From: Crossiella sp. SN42
GTDB lineage: Bacteria; Actinomycetota; Actinomycetes; Mycobacteriales; Pseudonocardiaceae
Assembly: GCF_023897065.1 (NCBI RefSeq)
Contig: NZ_JAMHIV010000040.1
Coordinates: 1-64,000, forward strand
Direction: 5' to 3'
Length of the DNA: 64,000 nt
The position numbers and the translations under genes are program-made. The notes under the pieces are model-generated. The model had not been told where the DNA came from, ran no database searches, and saw nothing but the letters and a program-made list of their open reading frames with translations. Shown here piece after piece: positions 56,428-64,000 of the stretch. Within the stretch, counting starts at the first letter, position 1; every line of letters begins with the position of its first letter.

Positions 56428-58068
56428 GTGACGTCTGCGGTGCTACTTGATGCCGGGGTGGTGACCCGGTGCCGGCGCCGCGTGCACCTCGAACACGATC
56501 CGACCATGGCGGACGCGCCCAAGGCGCCGCCGGACCCGGCTGCCGAGCAGCGGATGAGCGACGCGGCGGCGCACCGGCGCGTGGTGGCGGACCGGCTGGC
56601 CCGGCAGCTGGGCGCGGAGTGGACCGAGGTGCCCGCTGGCGAGGCGGCTGCCGACCGGGAACGGATCACCACCGCGGTGCTCGGCGCGGGTGCGCGGTTC
56701 GTCTGGGGCGGGTTGCTGCCCTCGGACCGCACCGGCGGCCGCCGCGGCGGCATCGACCTGTTGGTGCGCGACTCCAGCGGCGGGTACCTGCCGGTGCTGG
56801 TGGTCCGGCACAAGATCACCGACCCTGGCACCGGCGCGCGCACCACCCCGTTCGGCCAGCTCTACCCGGGTAGCGCCAGGGTGGACCCGATCCGCAAGGT
56901 GCGGCCGCAGCCACGGGACCAGCTGCGGCTGGCGCACGCCTACCGGCTGTTGCAGGCCGCCGGCCTGACCGTGCCCGGCCGGGCGATGGGTGGCGTGATC
57001 GGGCTGGACGCCGACGTGGTGCTCTGGCATGACCTGGAGGCGCCGACCTGGCCGAACGGCCGGACCGCGCTCAAGGAGTACGACGCCCGCTTCGCCGACC
57101 GGCTCGCGGTGGCCGCGGCCGCGCTCAACCAGCGCGACGCGCTGGCCAGGCCGTCCCGGATCCTGGAGTGCCGCAGCTGCCCGTGGTGGCCGACCTGCGA
57201 GGCCACCCTGATCGAGCGGCGGGACGTCAGCCTGGTGGTGCGCGGTGAGGACGCGGTGTCCCTGCGCGCCATCGGAGTGTCCACTGTGGACCAGCTGGCC
57301 GCCCAGCCGGTCACCGTGGACCCACCGGCGCCGATGGTGGGCATGCCCTTCGGCGACGCGGTGCTGCTGGCCAAGGCCTGGCTGCGCGGGGCCTCGCTGG
57401 TGCGCCGCGAGGAACGGGTGCACGTGCCGCGCGCGGACGTGGAGCTGGACGTGGACATGGAGAGCTTCGGCGACGCCGGGGCCTACATGTGGGGCGTGCA
57501 CCTCTCCGGCGCGGACATCGGCGTGCCCCAGGGCTACCGGGCCTTCGTCACCTGGGACCCGCTGCCCTGCCAGGACGAGGCCCGCTCCTTCGGCGAGTTC
57601 TGGTCCTACCTCACGCACGTGCGGCTGCGGGCCAGCGCGCGCGGGCTGAGCTTCCGCGCCTACTGCTACAACGAGCTGGCGGAGAACCGGTGGATGCTGG
57701 GCTCGGCCGAGCGTTTCGCCGGGAAGCCGGACATCCCGACCATCCAGACCGTGCAGGACTTCATCGGCTCGCCGCAGTGGGTGGACCTGTTCGGCATCGT
57801 GCGCGACCAGTTCCTCTGCGCCAAGGGCAAGGGGCTGAAGATGATCGCCCCCGCGGCCGGTTTCACCTGGCGGGACCCGGAGGCCGGTGGCGAGAACTCG
57901 ATGCGCTGGTACCGGGACGCGGTCGGCATGGACGGCGGCGAACCCCAGCCGGACCAGCGGGAACGGCTGCTGGAGTACAACGAGGACGACGTGCGGGCGA
58001 CCTGGACGCTGCGCCGCTGGATGGACTCCGAGGCGGTCTACGAGCTGCCCTACGCCGGGGAGCTGTGA
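56428..58068 (+). CDS. TM0106-type RecB-like nuclease with DEDD domain
   Basis: A 546-residue predicted nuclease. The N-terminal Cas4/RecB-like module has GIDLLVRDSSGGYLPVLVV followed by RHK, where an acidic residue is expected in (D/E)xK. Four cysteines, Cys15 and Cys248-x2-Cys251-x5-Cys257 (CRSCPWWPTC), match the AddB/Cas4-type 4Fe-4S pattern. The C-terminal part is an RNase H-like domain with ELDVDMES (DxE) and EYNEDDVRATW. It probably acts in DNA repair or nucleic-acid turnover. GTG start; it stands alone. Confidence 0.85.
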   Translation: MTSAVLLDAGVVTRCRRRVHLEHDPTMADAPKAPPDPAAEQRMSDAAAHRRVVADRLARQLGAEWTEVPAGEAAADRERITTAVLGAGARFVWGGLLPSDRTGGRRGGIDLLVRDSSGGYLPVLVVRHKITDPGTGARTTPFGQLYPGSARVDPIRKVRPQPRDQLRLAHAYRLLQAAGLTVPGRAMGGVIGLDADVVLWHDLEAPTWPNGRTALKEYDARFADRLAVAAAALNQRDALARPSRILECRSCPWWPTCEATLIERRDVSLVVRGEDAVSLRAIGVSTVDQLAAQPVTVDPPAPMVGMPFGDAVLLAKAWLRGASLVRREERVHVPRADVELDVDMESFGDAGAYMWGVHLSGADIGVPQGYRAFVTWDPLPCQDEARSFGEFWSYLTHVRLRASARGLSFRAYCYNELAENRWMLGSAERFAGKPDIPTIQTVQDFIGSPQWVDLFGIVRDQFLCAKGKGLKMIAPAAGFTWRDPEAGGENSMRWYRDAVGMDGGEPQPDQRERLLEYNEDDVRATWTLRRWMDSEAVYELPYAGEL

Positions 58069-58093
58069 CGGTGCGGCCGCGCGGCCGCACCGT
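58068..58093. terminator. 26-bp perfect palindrome terminator
   Basis: ACGGTGCGGCCGC followed directly by its reverse complement (58068-58080, 58081-58093). The first base is the last base of the nuclease stop codon. The convergent SDR gene ends 10 nt further on, so it serves as a bidirectional terminator. It contains two abutting NotI sites. Confidence 0.8.
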
Positions 58094-58102
58094 CCGCCAG
58101 AC

Positions 58103-58858
58103 CTAACGCGGCGCCATCCGCAGCGCGCCGTCCATCCGGATGACCTCGCCGTTGAGGTAGTCGTGCTCGACGATCATGACCGCGAGCTGCGCGTACTCGG
58201 CGGGCGTGCCCAGGCGCTTGGGGAAGGGCACCCCGGCGGAGAGGGCCGCGCGGAACTCCTCGGTGACCCCGGCCAGCATCGGGGTGTCGATGATGCCGGG
58301 CGCGATGGTCATCACCCGGATGCCGAAGGTGGCCAGGTCCCTGGCCGAGGACAGGGTCAGGCCGACCACGCCGCCCTTGGACGCGGCGTAGGCCACCTGG
58401 CCGATCTGCCCGTCGAAGGCGGCCACCGACGCGGTGTTGATCACCACGCCGCGCTGGCCGTCCACCGCCTCGGTCTTGGCCATCGCGGCCGCGGCCAGGC
58501 GCAGCACGTTGAAGCTGCCGATCAGGTTGATCTCCACGACCTTGCGGAACAGGTCGTAGTCGTGCGGCTCGCCCTGCTTGTTCACGATCCGGCCAGCCCA
58601 GCCGACCCCGGCGCAGTTGACCACGGTGCGCAGCGGCGCGCCCGCGGCTGCCTGCTCGACGGCGGCCTTGACCTGCTCGGCGTCGGTGACGTCGGCGGCC
58701 ACGTAGGTGATGCCGTCGACCTGCTCGGCCTTCTCGATGGCCTGCGGCAGGTCCAGGGCGAAGACGCGGGCGCCCTTGGCGACCAGGGCACGGCTGGTGG
58801 CCCCACCCAGGCCGGACGCGCCACCGGTGACGATGGCAGCGGTGTCGGTGATCTGCAT
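58103..58858 (-). CDS. Short-chain dehydrogenase, 3-hydroxyacyl-CoA dehydrogenase type II-like
   Basis: A 251-residue classical SDR. The cofactor motif is [13 protein letters not shown] and the acidic Asp36 region ALDLP favours NAD. The catalytic residues are Ser144, Tyr157 and Lys161 ([15 protein letters not shown]). The sequence resembles HSD17B10-type 3-hydroxyacyl-CoA dehydrogenases, which act in beta-oxidation and branched-chain degradation, with [12 protein letters not shown] and [11 protein letters not shown]. It follows the aldo/keto reductase by 20 nt on the same strand. Confidence 0.9.
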   Translation of the reverse strand: MQITDTAAIVTGGASGLGGATSRALVAKGARVFALDLPQAIEKAEQVDGITYVAADVTDAEQVKAAVEQAAAGAPLRTVVNCAGVGWAGRIVNKQGEPHDYDLFRKVVEINLIGSFNVLRLAAAAMAKTEAVDGQRGVVINTASVAAFDGQIGQVAYAASKGGVVGLTLSSARDLATFGIRVMTIAPGIIDTPMLAGVTEEFRAALSAGVPFPKRLGTPAEYAQLAVMIVEHDYLNGEVIRMDGALRMAPR

Positions 58859-58878
58859 GCCGGAGAGGTTAGCCGTCG

Positions 58879-59841
58879 TTAACGTCGGCCCGGCGGACAG
58901 ATGGCGTCGATCTCAGTGAGGTCCGCCGCAGTGGGCGCCCACTCCGCGGCCGAGGCGTTCTGGGTGACCTGCTCCGCGCTGGTCGCGCCCGCGATCACCG
59001 AGGCCACTGCGGGCTGCGCGGCCAGCCAGCCGATGGCCAGCTCCACCATGCTCAGGTCCCGCTCCTCGGCGAAGCGGCGCAGCCGGTCGATCCGGTCCCA
59101 CGGCGCGTCCGCGAGCAACCGTTCCCTTCCGGCCAGGCGACTGCCCTCCGGCGGCTTGGTGTCCCGGTCGTACTTGCCCGTGAGCAGGCCGTTGGCCAGC
59201 GGGAAGTAGGGCAGCAGGCCCAGGCCGAAGCGCAGGCAGGCCGGGATGATCTCGCGCTCGGACTCGCGTTCCAGCAGCGAGTAGTGGTTCTCCGCGGACA
59301 CCGGCGCGGTCAGGTTCGCGGCGCTCGCGCTCCAGCTCGCGTCCGCGATCTGCCAGCCGGCCAGGTTGCAGTGCCCGACGTAGCGGATCTTGCCCTCGTG
59401 CACCAGGTCGTCCAGCACGGACAGCGTCTCCTCCAGCGGAGTCAGCGGGTCCGGCCGGTGCAGCTGGTAGACGTCGATCCAGTCGGTGCCCAGCCGCCGC
59501 AGCGAGGACTCCACCGCGCGCCGGACGTAGCGGCGGGAACCGCGGGCGCCGAAGTCGGGGCCGTTGGTGCCCTGCATGTCCATGCCGAACTTGGTCGCGA
59601 TCACCGCGTGCTCGCGCCGCCCGGAGAGGGCCTGGCCGAGCAGCTCCTCGCTGCGCCCGCGCGGGGCGCCGTAGACGTCGGCGACGTCGAAGAAGGTGAT
59701 GCCGGCCTCCAGCGCGGCATCGACAACCGACCTGGCGCCCGCCAGCGTCTCGGTCGCGGTCCCCGGCCGCCCGAGGTTGTTGCAGCCGAGCCCGACCGCG
59801 CTGACCACCAGCCCAGAATCACCCAACCGTCGTTGGTCCAC
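58879..59841 (-). CDS. Aldo/keto reductase
   Basis: A 320-residue TIM-barrel NADPH oxidoreductase. The tetrad is visible as Asp52 and Tyr57 (FFDVADVYGAP), Lys84 (IATKFG) and His in YQLHRPD. The GLGCNNLGRPG start and the C-terminal AGATSAEQVTQNASAAEW cofactor loop are standard. Substrate unknown. GTG start. The 332-nt spacer upstream carries the large palindrome, so an RNA initiated beyond it would include that structure in its leader. Confidence 0.92.
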   Translation of the reverse strand: MDQRRLGDSGLVVSAVGLGCNNLGRPGTATETLAGARSVVDAALEAGITFFDVADVYGAPRGRSEELLGQALSGRREHAVIATKFGMDMQGTNGPDFGARGSRRYVRRAVESSLRRLGTDWIDVYQLHRPDPLTPLEETLSVLDDLVHEGKIRYVGHCNLAGWQIADASWSASAANLTAPVSAENHYSLLERESEREIIPACLRFGLGLLPYFPLANGLLTGKYDRDTKPPEGSRLAGRERLLADAPWDRIDRLRRFAEERDLSMVELAIGWLAAQPAVASVIAGATSAEQVTQNASAAEWAPTAADLTEIDAICPPGRR

Positions 59842-59963
59842 GAGCGTGCACCCTACGTGTCGAGTGACATTCCAGTCACTCCCCGTTCACAGTCGTGACC
59901 GGAGCCACCGAACGGTTGGCTGGCCATCCCCGTGCTGCGGTGTCAGGATGCGCCCGAACGGGT

Positions 59964-60130
59964 CAGGTCCTCCTCCCGTGGATCTTGCACGCGATCGTCG
60001 GAGTCCAGTCCGTCCCCGGCGGCACCGCCGGAACGACCAAGTACGCCCAGTACGAGGCCGCTCCGGCGGCACCGCCGGGAACGGACTGGACTCCGACGCT
60101 CACGTACAAGATCCACGGGAGGAGGACCTG
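59964..60130 (-). repeat. 167-bp near-perfect palindrome (long hairpin)
   Basis: Arms 59964-60046 and 60048-60130 are reverse complements around 60047. The outer 24 bp match perfectly (CAGGTCCTCCTCCCGTGGAT begins the left arm). I count 10 mismatched pairs in the 78 bp outside the central loop. Seven are C/A pairs on the plus strand, so they become G-U in a minus-strand RNA; the other three pair on neither strand. It lies 122 nt upstream of the aldo/keto reductase start and 41 nt upstream of ugd. It could be an RNA element, a MITE-like insertion or a palindromic terminator. Confidence 0.9.
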
Positions 60131-60171
60131 TTCGCCCGAGGACCAGAACCAACCCAACGCGGGGGTGGAGT

Positions 60172-61470
60172 GTGTTCGCACGGCGAATCGTCGTCGTCGG
60201 ATCCGGATACGTCGGCCTGACCACCGGCGCCTGTCTCGCCTCACTGGGGCACAAGGTCATCTGCGCCGATGTGGACGCGGCCAAGGTGGCCCGGCTCAAG
60301 GCCGGTGAGGTGACCATCCTGGAGCCGGGGCTGGCCGAGCTGGTGCAGTCCGGGCTGGCCGCGGGGCGGCTGGAGTTCGTCCTCGGCGCGCGGCACGCGG
60401 TGGAGGGCGCCGAGGTGGTGTTCCTGTGCGTGCCCACGCCGATGGGCGAGGGTGGCGCGGCGGACCTGGCCGCGGTGGAGTCGGTGATCGCCGAGGTGCG
60501 CGAGCTGCTGCCCAGCGGGTGTGTGGTGGTCAACAAGTCGACCGTGCCGGTGGGCACCGCGGCCAGGGTGCACGAGCTGCTGGACCGGCCCGACGTGGCC
60601 GTGGTCAGCAATCCGGAGTTCCTGCGCGAGGGCACCGCGGTGCACGACTTCCTCAACCCGGACCGGATCGTGGTCGGCTCCAGCGCCCAGGACGCGGCCG
60701 AGCGGGTGGCCGCGCTCTACGCCAAGCTCGGCGCGCCCACCGTGTTCACCGACGCGCCCAGCGCGGAGATGGTCAAGTACGCGGCCAACTGCTTCCTGGC
60801 CATGAAGCTGTCCTACGTCAACGCGATGGCCGAGCTGTGCGAGCGGCTGGGCGCGGACGTCGGCGACGTCACCGAGGGCATGGGCTACGACCGCCGGATC
60901 GGCCAGTCCTTCCTGCAGCCCGGCCCCGGCTGGGGCGGCTCCTGCCTGCCCAAGGACACGCACGCGCTGGTGCAGGTGGCCGAGGCGGTGGACTTCGACT
61001 TCATGCTGCTGCGCGCCTCCATCGACACCAACACCCGGCAGCGGGACCGGATGGTGGACAAGATCCGCGCCGCGGTCGGCGGTGAGCTGAGCGGCGTGCG
61101 GCTGGCCGTGCTGGGCCTGGCGTTCAAGGCGGGCACCAACGACCTGCGGGACTCGCCCGCGCTGGCGGTGGCGGAGAAGCTGCGCGCCGAGGGCGCCGAG
61201 CTGGTCGCCTTCGACCCGGGCATCCCGGCCGCGGTGCCCGGCGTGACCGACGCGGTGCGCGTGGTCAGCGATCCGTACCAGGCGGCGGACGGCGCGGTGG
61301 GCCTGGTGCTGCTCACCGAGTGGCCGGAGTTCCGCACCCTGGACTGGCCGAGGCTGGCCGGTCTGCTGGCCGGGAAAGCCGTGGTGGACACCAGGAACCT
61401 GCTCGACGCCGACGTGTTGCGGCGGGCCGGGCTGGCCTGGCACGGGGTGGGGCGTAGCCCGGTGGCGTGA
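60172..61470 (+). CDS. ugd: UDP-glucose 6-dehydrogenase
   Basis: A 432-residue enzyme oxidising UDP-glucose to UDP-glucuronate in two NAD+-dependent steps, for capsule and glycan precursors. The Rossmann start RIVVVGSGYVGLTTGACLA is clear. The catalytic Cys258 lies in GGSCLPKDTHA and Lys202 in EMVKYAANCFLAMK. The C-terminal domain contains LGLAFKAGTNDLRDSPA. GTG 60172 is preceded by GGGGGTGGAG. No other glycan gene is adjacent. Confidence 0.95.
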   Translation: MFARRIVVVGSGYVGLTTGACLASLGHKVICADVDAAKVARLKAGEVTILEPGLAELVQSGLAAGRLEFVLGARHAVEGAEVVFLCVPTPMGEGGAADLAAVESVIAEVRELLPSGCVVVNKSTVPVGTAARVHELLDRPDVAVVSNPEFLREGTAVHDFLNPDRIVVGSSAQDAAERVAALYAKLGAPTVFTDAPSAEMVKYAANCFLAMKLSYVNAMAELCERLGADVGDVTEGMGYDRRIGQSFLQPGPGWGGSCLPKDTHALVQVAEAVDFDFMLLRASIDTNTRQRDRMVDKIRAAVGGELSGVRLAVLGLAFKAGTNDLRDSPALAVAEKLRAEGAELVAFDPGIPAAVPGVTDAVRVVSDPYQAADGAVGLVLLTEWPEFRTLDWPRLAGLLAGKAVVDTRNLLDADVLRRAGLAWHGVGRSPVA

Positions 61471-61503
61471 CACGAGTCACGCCCGTGTGCAGCCTTCCGG
61501 CGC

Positions 61504-61522
61504 GCAGGTTAGCCTTACCTAT
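61504..61522. promoter_or_regulatory. Candidate iron box (IdeR/DmdR type) over the start codon
   Basis: GCAGGTTAGCCTTACCTAT matches the iron-box consensus TTAGGTTAGSCTAACCTAA at 15 of 19 positions, with both conserved halves AGGTTAG and TACCTA. It overlaps the ATG at 61521 and a TAGCCT (61510-61515) that could be the -10 of a leaderless mRNA. Binding of Fe-IdeR here would block transcription of the siderophore-interacting gene. Confidence 0.7.
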
Positions 61523-62306
61523 GCTCGCAGAGGAGAAGGAGCGACCCGCCCTGTTGGCGGAGGTCTCCCAGGTGCGTCGCCCCAGCCCAGGGCTGGCCCG
61601 GGTGACGCTCGCCGCGCCGGAACTGGACCGCTTCGGCTACGAGGGTCCCGATCACCTGGTGCGCACCTTCTTCCCCGCCTCCGGCCAGGACGCCCCGGTG
61701 CTGCCCAGCAGCCCGGACTGGTGGACCGAGGTGCAGAGCATGCCCGAGGAGATCCGGCCGGTGGTGCGCAACTACACCGTGCGCCGCTACGACCCGGAAC
61801 GCCGCGAGCTGGACATCGACTTCGTGTTGCACGGCGAGACCGGACCGGCCGCACGCTGGGCGAACCGGGCCGAGCCCGGTCAGCGGATCGGCCTGCGCAG
61901 CGAGCGGGCCGGGTACCGGCCGACGCCCGGCGCGGACTGGCAGCTGATCATCGGCGACGAGACCGCGCTGCCCGCGATCGGCTCCATCGTGGAGTCCATG
62001 CCGGCCGGCACCAAGGCGAAGGTCTTCGTGGAGATCGCCAACGACGCCGAGGAGCAGCGCTTCGACAGCGCGGCCGACCTGGAACTGACCTGGCTGCACC
62101 GGGCCGGTCAGCACGCCGGGACCAGCGACATCGTGGCCCGCACGTTGCGCGCGGCCGAACTGCCCGGCGGCGAGGTCTACGCCTGGGTGGCCGGTGAGTC
62201 CGGCATGGTCACCGCGGTCCGGCGGCACCTGGTGCGCGATCGCGGCGTGCCCAAGGAGTCGATCTACTTCTGCGGCTACTGGAAGCACTCGGCTCCCACT
62301 TACTAG
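61521..62306 (+). CDS. Siderophore-interacting protein (ferric reductase-like)
   Basis: A 261-residue flavoprotein of the SIP family, which reduces ferric siderophores to release iron. The FAD-binding motif is RNYTVRRYD, preceded by VRTFFPASGQDAP. The C-terminal NAD(P)H-binding part holds WQLIIGDETALPAIGSIVE and the terminal YFCGYWKHSAPTY. ATG 61521 is chosen because a candidate iron box and -10 lie directly before it, consistent with iron-repressed leaderless expression; the frame is open 18 codons further upstream without SIP-like sequence. Confidence 0.93.
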   Translation: MLAEEKERPALLAEVSQVRRPSPGLARVTLAAPELDRFGYEGPDHLVRTFFPASGQDAPVLPSSPDWWTEVQSMPEEIRPVVRNYTVRRYDPERRELDIDFVLHGETGPAARWANRAEPGQRIGLRSERAGYRPTPGADWQLIIGDETALPAIGSIVESMPAGTKAKVFVEIANDAEEQRFDSAADLELTWLHRAGQHAGTSDIVARTLRAAELPGGEVYAWVAGESGMVTAVRRHLVRDRGVPKESIYFCGYWKHSAPTY

Positions 62307-62316
62307 GTTCAACAGC

Positions 62317-64000
62317 GTGTTCACCACGCGGCCGGAGCTCCTCGGCACCCACGGCATGGTCGCTTCCACGCACTGGCTGGCCTCGGCCGCCGGGATGGCG
62401 GTGCTGGAGGACGGCGGCAACGCCTTCGACGCGGCGGTGGCCGCCGGGTTCACCCTCCAGGTGGTGGAACCGCACCTGAACGGGCCCGGTGGCGAGGTTC
62501 CGGCGATCTTCGCCGCGGCCGGGCAGGCGCCGCGGGTGCTGTGCGGACAAGGGGTCGCGCCTGCCGGAGCGACGCTGGCGCACTACCGCGATCTCGGGCT
62601 GGAACTGGTGCCCGGCACCGGGTTGCTGGCCGCGACCATCCCCGGCGCGTGGGACGGCTGGCTGCTGTTGCTGCGGGATCATGGCACCCGCACGTTGCGG
62701 CAGGTGCTGGACTACGCGATCGGCTACGCGCGCAACGGTTTCCCGGTGGTGGAGCGGATCACCGCGACCATCGAGGTGGTCGAGCAGCTCTTCCGCGAGC
62801 ACTGGCCGACCTCGGCCGCGCAGTGGCTGCCCGCCGCCCAGCCCGGCACCCGGCTGCGCAATCCCGCGCTGGCGGACACCCTGGAGCGCCTGCTCGCCGA
62901 GGCGGAGGCGGCAGGGGCGGACCGCGAGGCGCAGATCGAGGCGGCGCGCCGGGCCTGGTACCAGGGCTTTGTCGCGGAGGAGATCGACCGGTTCGCGCGC
63001 CAGGAGTTCCGCGACGACTCGGGCCGCAGGCACGCCGGTGTGCTCACCGCGGCGGATATGGCGGGGTGGTCGGCGAGCTACGACACCCCGGTCAGCGTGG
63101 ACCTGGCCGGCGGCTGGACGTTGCACAAGCTCGGGCGGTGGAGCCAGGGACCGGTGCTGGCGCAACAGCTCCGGCTGCTCGACGGGCTGGATCTGTCCTA
63201 TGTGGACGGTGTGGCGAGCGCGGACACCGTGCACCTGGCCACCGAGGCGGCCAAGCTGGCCTTCGCCGACCGGGAGGCCTGGTACGGCGACAGCCCGGAG
63301 GTGCCGCTGGACCGGCTGGTCTCGGCGGAGTACGCGGCGCGGCGGCGGGAGCTGCTGGGCGCGACCGCCTCGCTGGAGCTGCGGCCAGGCCTGGACGGCA
63401 GGCTGCCCGCCTTCGTCGCGGAAGGACGCGGGGTCGGGAACACCGCGGGCGAGATGGACACCGCGATGGGGGTGGGCGAGCCCACGGTCTCCCGCACCGG
63501 GGCGACCAGGGGCGACACCGTGCACGTGGACGTGGTGGACCGGTGGGGCAACCTGGTCTCGGCCACCCCTTCCGGCGGCTGGCTCCAGTCCTCGCCGCAC
63601 ATCCCGGCGCTGGGCTTCAACCTGGGCACCAGGGCGCAGATGTTCTGGCTGGAGGAGGGGCACCCGAACGTACTGGCTCCCGGCAAGCGGCCGCGCATCA
63701 CGCTCTCGCCCTCGCTGGCCAGCCGCGGTGGCGAGGCGGTGCTGGCCTTCGGCACGCCCGGCGGGGACCAGCAGGACCAGTGGCAGCTGTGCTTCTGGCT
63801 GGCGCACACCCGCGCCGGGCTGAACCTGCAAGCGGCCATCGACGCCCCGGCCTGGCACTCCACCGCGTTCCCGTCCTCGTTCTACCCGCGCAGCTGGCAG
63901 CCGGGCGAGCTGGTCGCGGAGTCCCGGCTGGGCGCGGAGACCTTCGCCGAGCTGGCCCGGCGCGGGCACTCGGTGCTCGACGCCGGGCCGTGGGCGCTCG
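62317..64000 (+). CDS. Gamma-glutamyltransferase family protein (3' truncated)
   Basis: Partial gene running off the window; at least 561 residues. It begins at GTG 62317, 10 nt after the SIP stop (MFTTRPELLGTHGMVASTHW), then reads EDGGNAFDAAVAAGFTLQVV, PGAWDGW and NTAGEMDTAMGVGEPT. The predicted nucleophile is Thr401 at GDTVHVDVVD, where the precursor would self-cleave into large and small subunits. Downstream are SATPSGGWLQSSPHIPALGF and FGTPGGDQQDQW. No signal peptide is seen. Likely roles are glutathione- or amide-type hydrolysis; some relatives are acylases. Complete on the left, cut on the right. Confidence 0.85.
   Translation, partial: MFTTRPELLGTHGMVASTHWLASAAGMAVLEDGGNAFDAAVAAGFTLQVVEPHLNGPGGEVPAIFAAAGQAPRVLCGQGVAPAGATLAHYRDLGLELVPGTGLLAATIPGAWDGWLLLLRDHGTRTLRQVLDYAIGYARNGFPVVERITATIEVVEQLFREHWPTSAAQWLPAAQPGTRLRNPALADTLERLLAEAEAAGADREAQIEAARRAWYQGFVAEEIDRFARQEFRDDSGRRHAGVLTAADMAGWSASYDTPVSVDLAGGWTLHKLGRWSQGPVLAQQLRLLDGLDLSYVDGVASADTVHLATEAAKLAFADREAWYGDSPEVPLDRLVSAEYAARRRELLGATASLELRPGLDGRLPAFVAEGRGVGNTAGEMDTAMGVGEPTVSRTGATRGDTVHVDVVDRWGNLVSATPSGGWLQSSPHIPALGFNLGTRAQMFWLEEGHPNVLAPGKRPRITLSPSLASRGGEAVLAFGTPGGDQQDQWQLCFWLAHTRAGLNLQAAIDAPAWHSTAFPSSFYPRSWQPGELVAESRLGAETFAELARRGHSVLDAGPWAL

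Overview
The window is high-GC actinomycete chromosome centred on the replication origin. The order rpmH-dnaA-dnaN-gnd-recF-dciA-gyrB-gyrA, followed by ppiA, a PH-domain gene, crgA, DUF881, a trpG-type glutaminase and the pknB-pknA-pbpA-rodA-pstP-fhaB-fhaA block, is that of Mycobacterium tuberculosis Rv0001-Rv0020c. Accessory content (a GTG/TTG-rich start usage, a class E sortase, an NsdA-like regulator, a probable DUF2020 lipoprotein, DUF6474) fits a non-mycobacterial actinomycete; Pseudonocardiaceae is my inference, not something the sequence proves.

Layout. 1-2948 (minus strand): a repeat-rich spacer, then the ribosome/membrane-insertion cluster jag-yidC-yidD-rnpA-rpmH. 3148-5705: dnaA with its promoter, then the dnaA-dnaN gap, which holds several DnaA boxes and an A+T-rich stretch and is the likely oriC. 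5706-15302 (plus): dnaN, gnd, recF, dciA, gyrB, gyrA and a DUF3566 membrane protein, the replication-initiation and topology group. 15373-15773: tRNA-Ile(GAT), a 40-residue DLW-39 protein and tRNA-Ala(TGC). 16112-23789: envelope and small conserved genes. 23856-33287 (minus, head-on to replication if oriC is near 5.3 kb): the cell-shape and division signalling operon, with two Ser/Thr kinases, the phosphatase, the SEDS/PBP pair and two FHA readers. A tRNA-Leu(CAG) closes this conserved half.

33.6-43.3 kb is accessory: an orphan protein, a sugar-lactone oxidase divergent from a PLP-dependent aldolase/deaminase, a TetR regulator, and a GH1 beta-glucosidase followed by three paralogous MFS transporters. 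43.5-47.2 kb holds two small orphan genes divergent from an NsdA-like regulator coupled to an APH-type kinase. 47.2-50.0 kb is a copper set (copD, copC, ycnI, membrane protein). 50.2-55.4 kb is an osmoprotection operon in which a BCCT carrier is translationally coupled to a complete OpuC-type ABC importer. The end holds a RecB-like nuclease, an SDR, an aldo/keto reductase, UDP-glucose dehydrogenase, a siderophore-interacting protein under a candidate iron box, and a truncated gamma-glutamyltransferase.

Most unusual signals: a 167-bp near-perfect palindrome at 59964-60130 whose mismatches are biased to become G-U pairs only in a minus-strand RNA; a hairpin placed exactly between a distant Shine-Dalgarno and the start codon of the BCCT gene; DnaA-box clusters inside dciA and beside crgA; a parS-like 14-mer within a transporter gene; a PASTA-like domain on PknA; and a prion-like Q/G/Y segment in FhaA. 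I saw no insertion sequence, prophage or CRISPR array.
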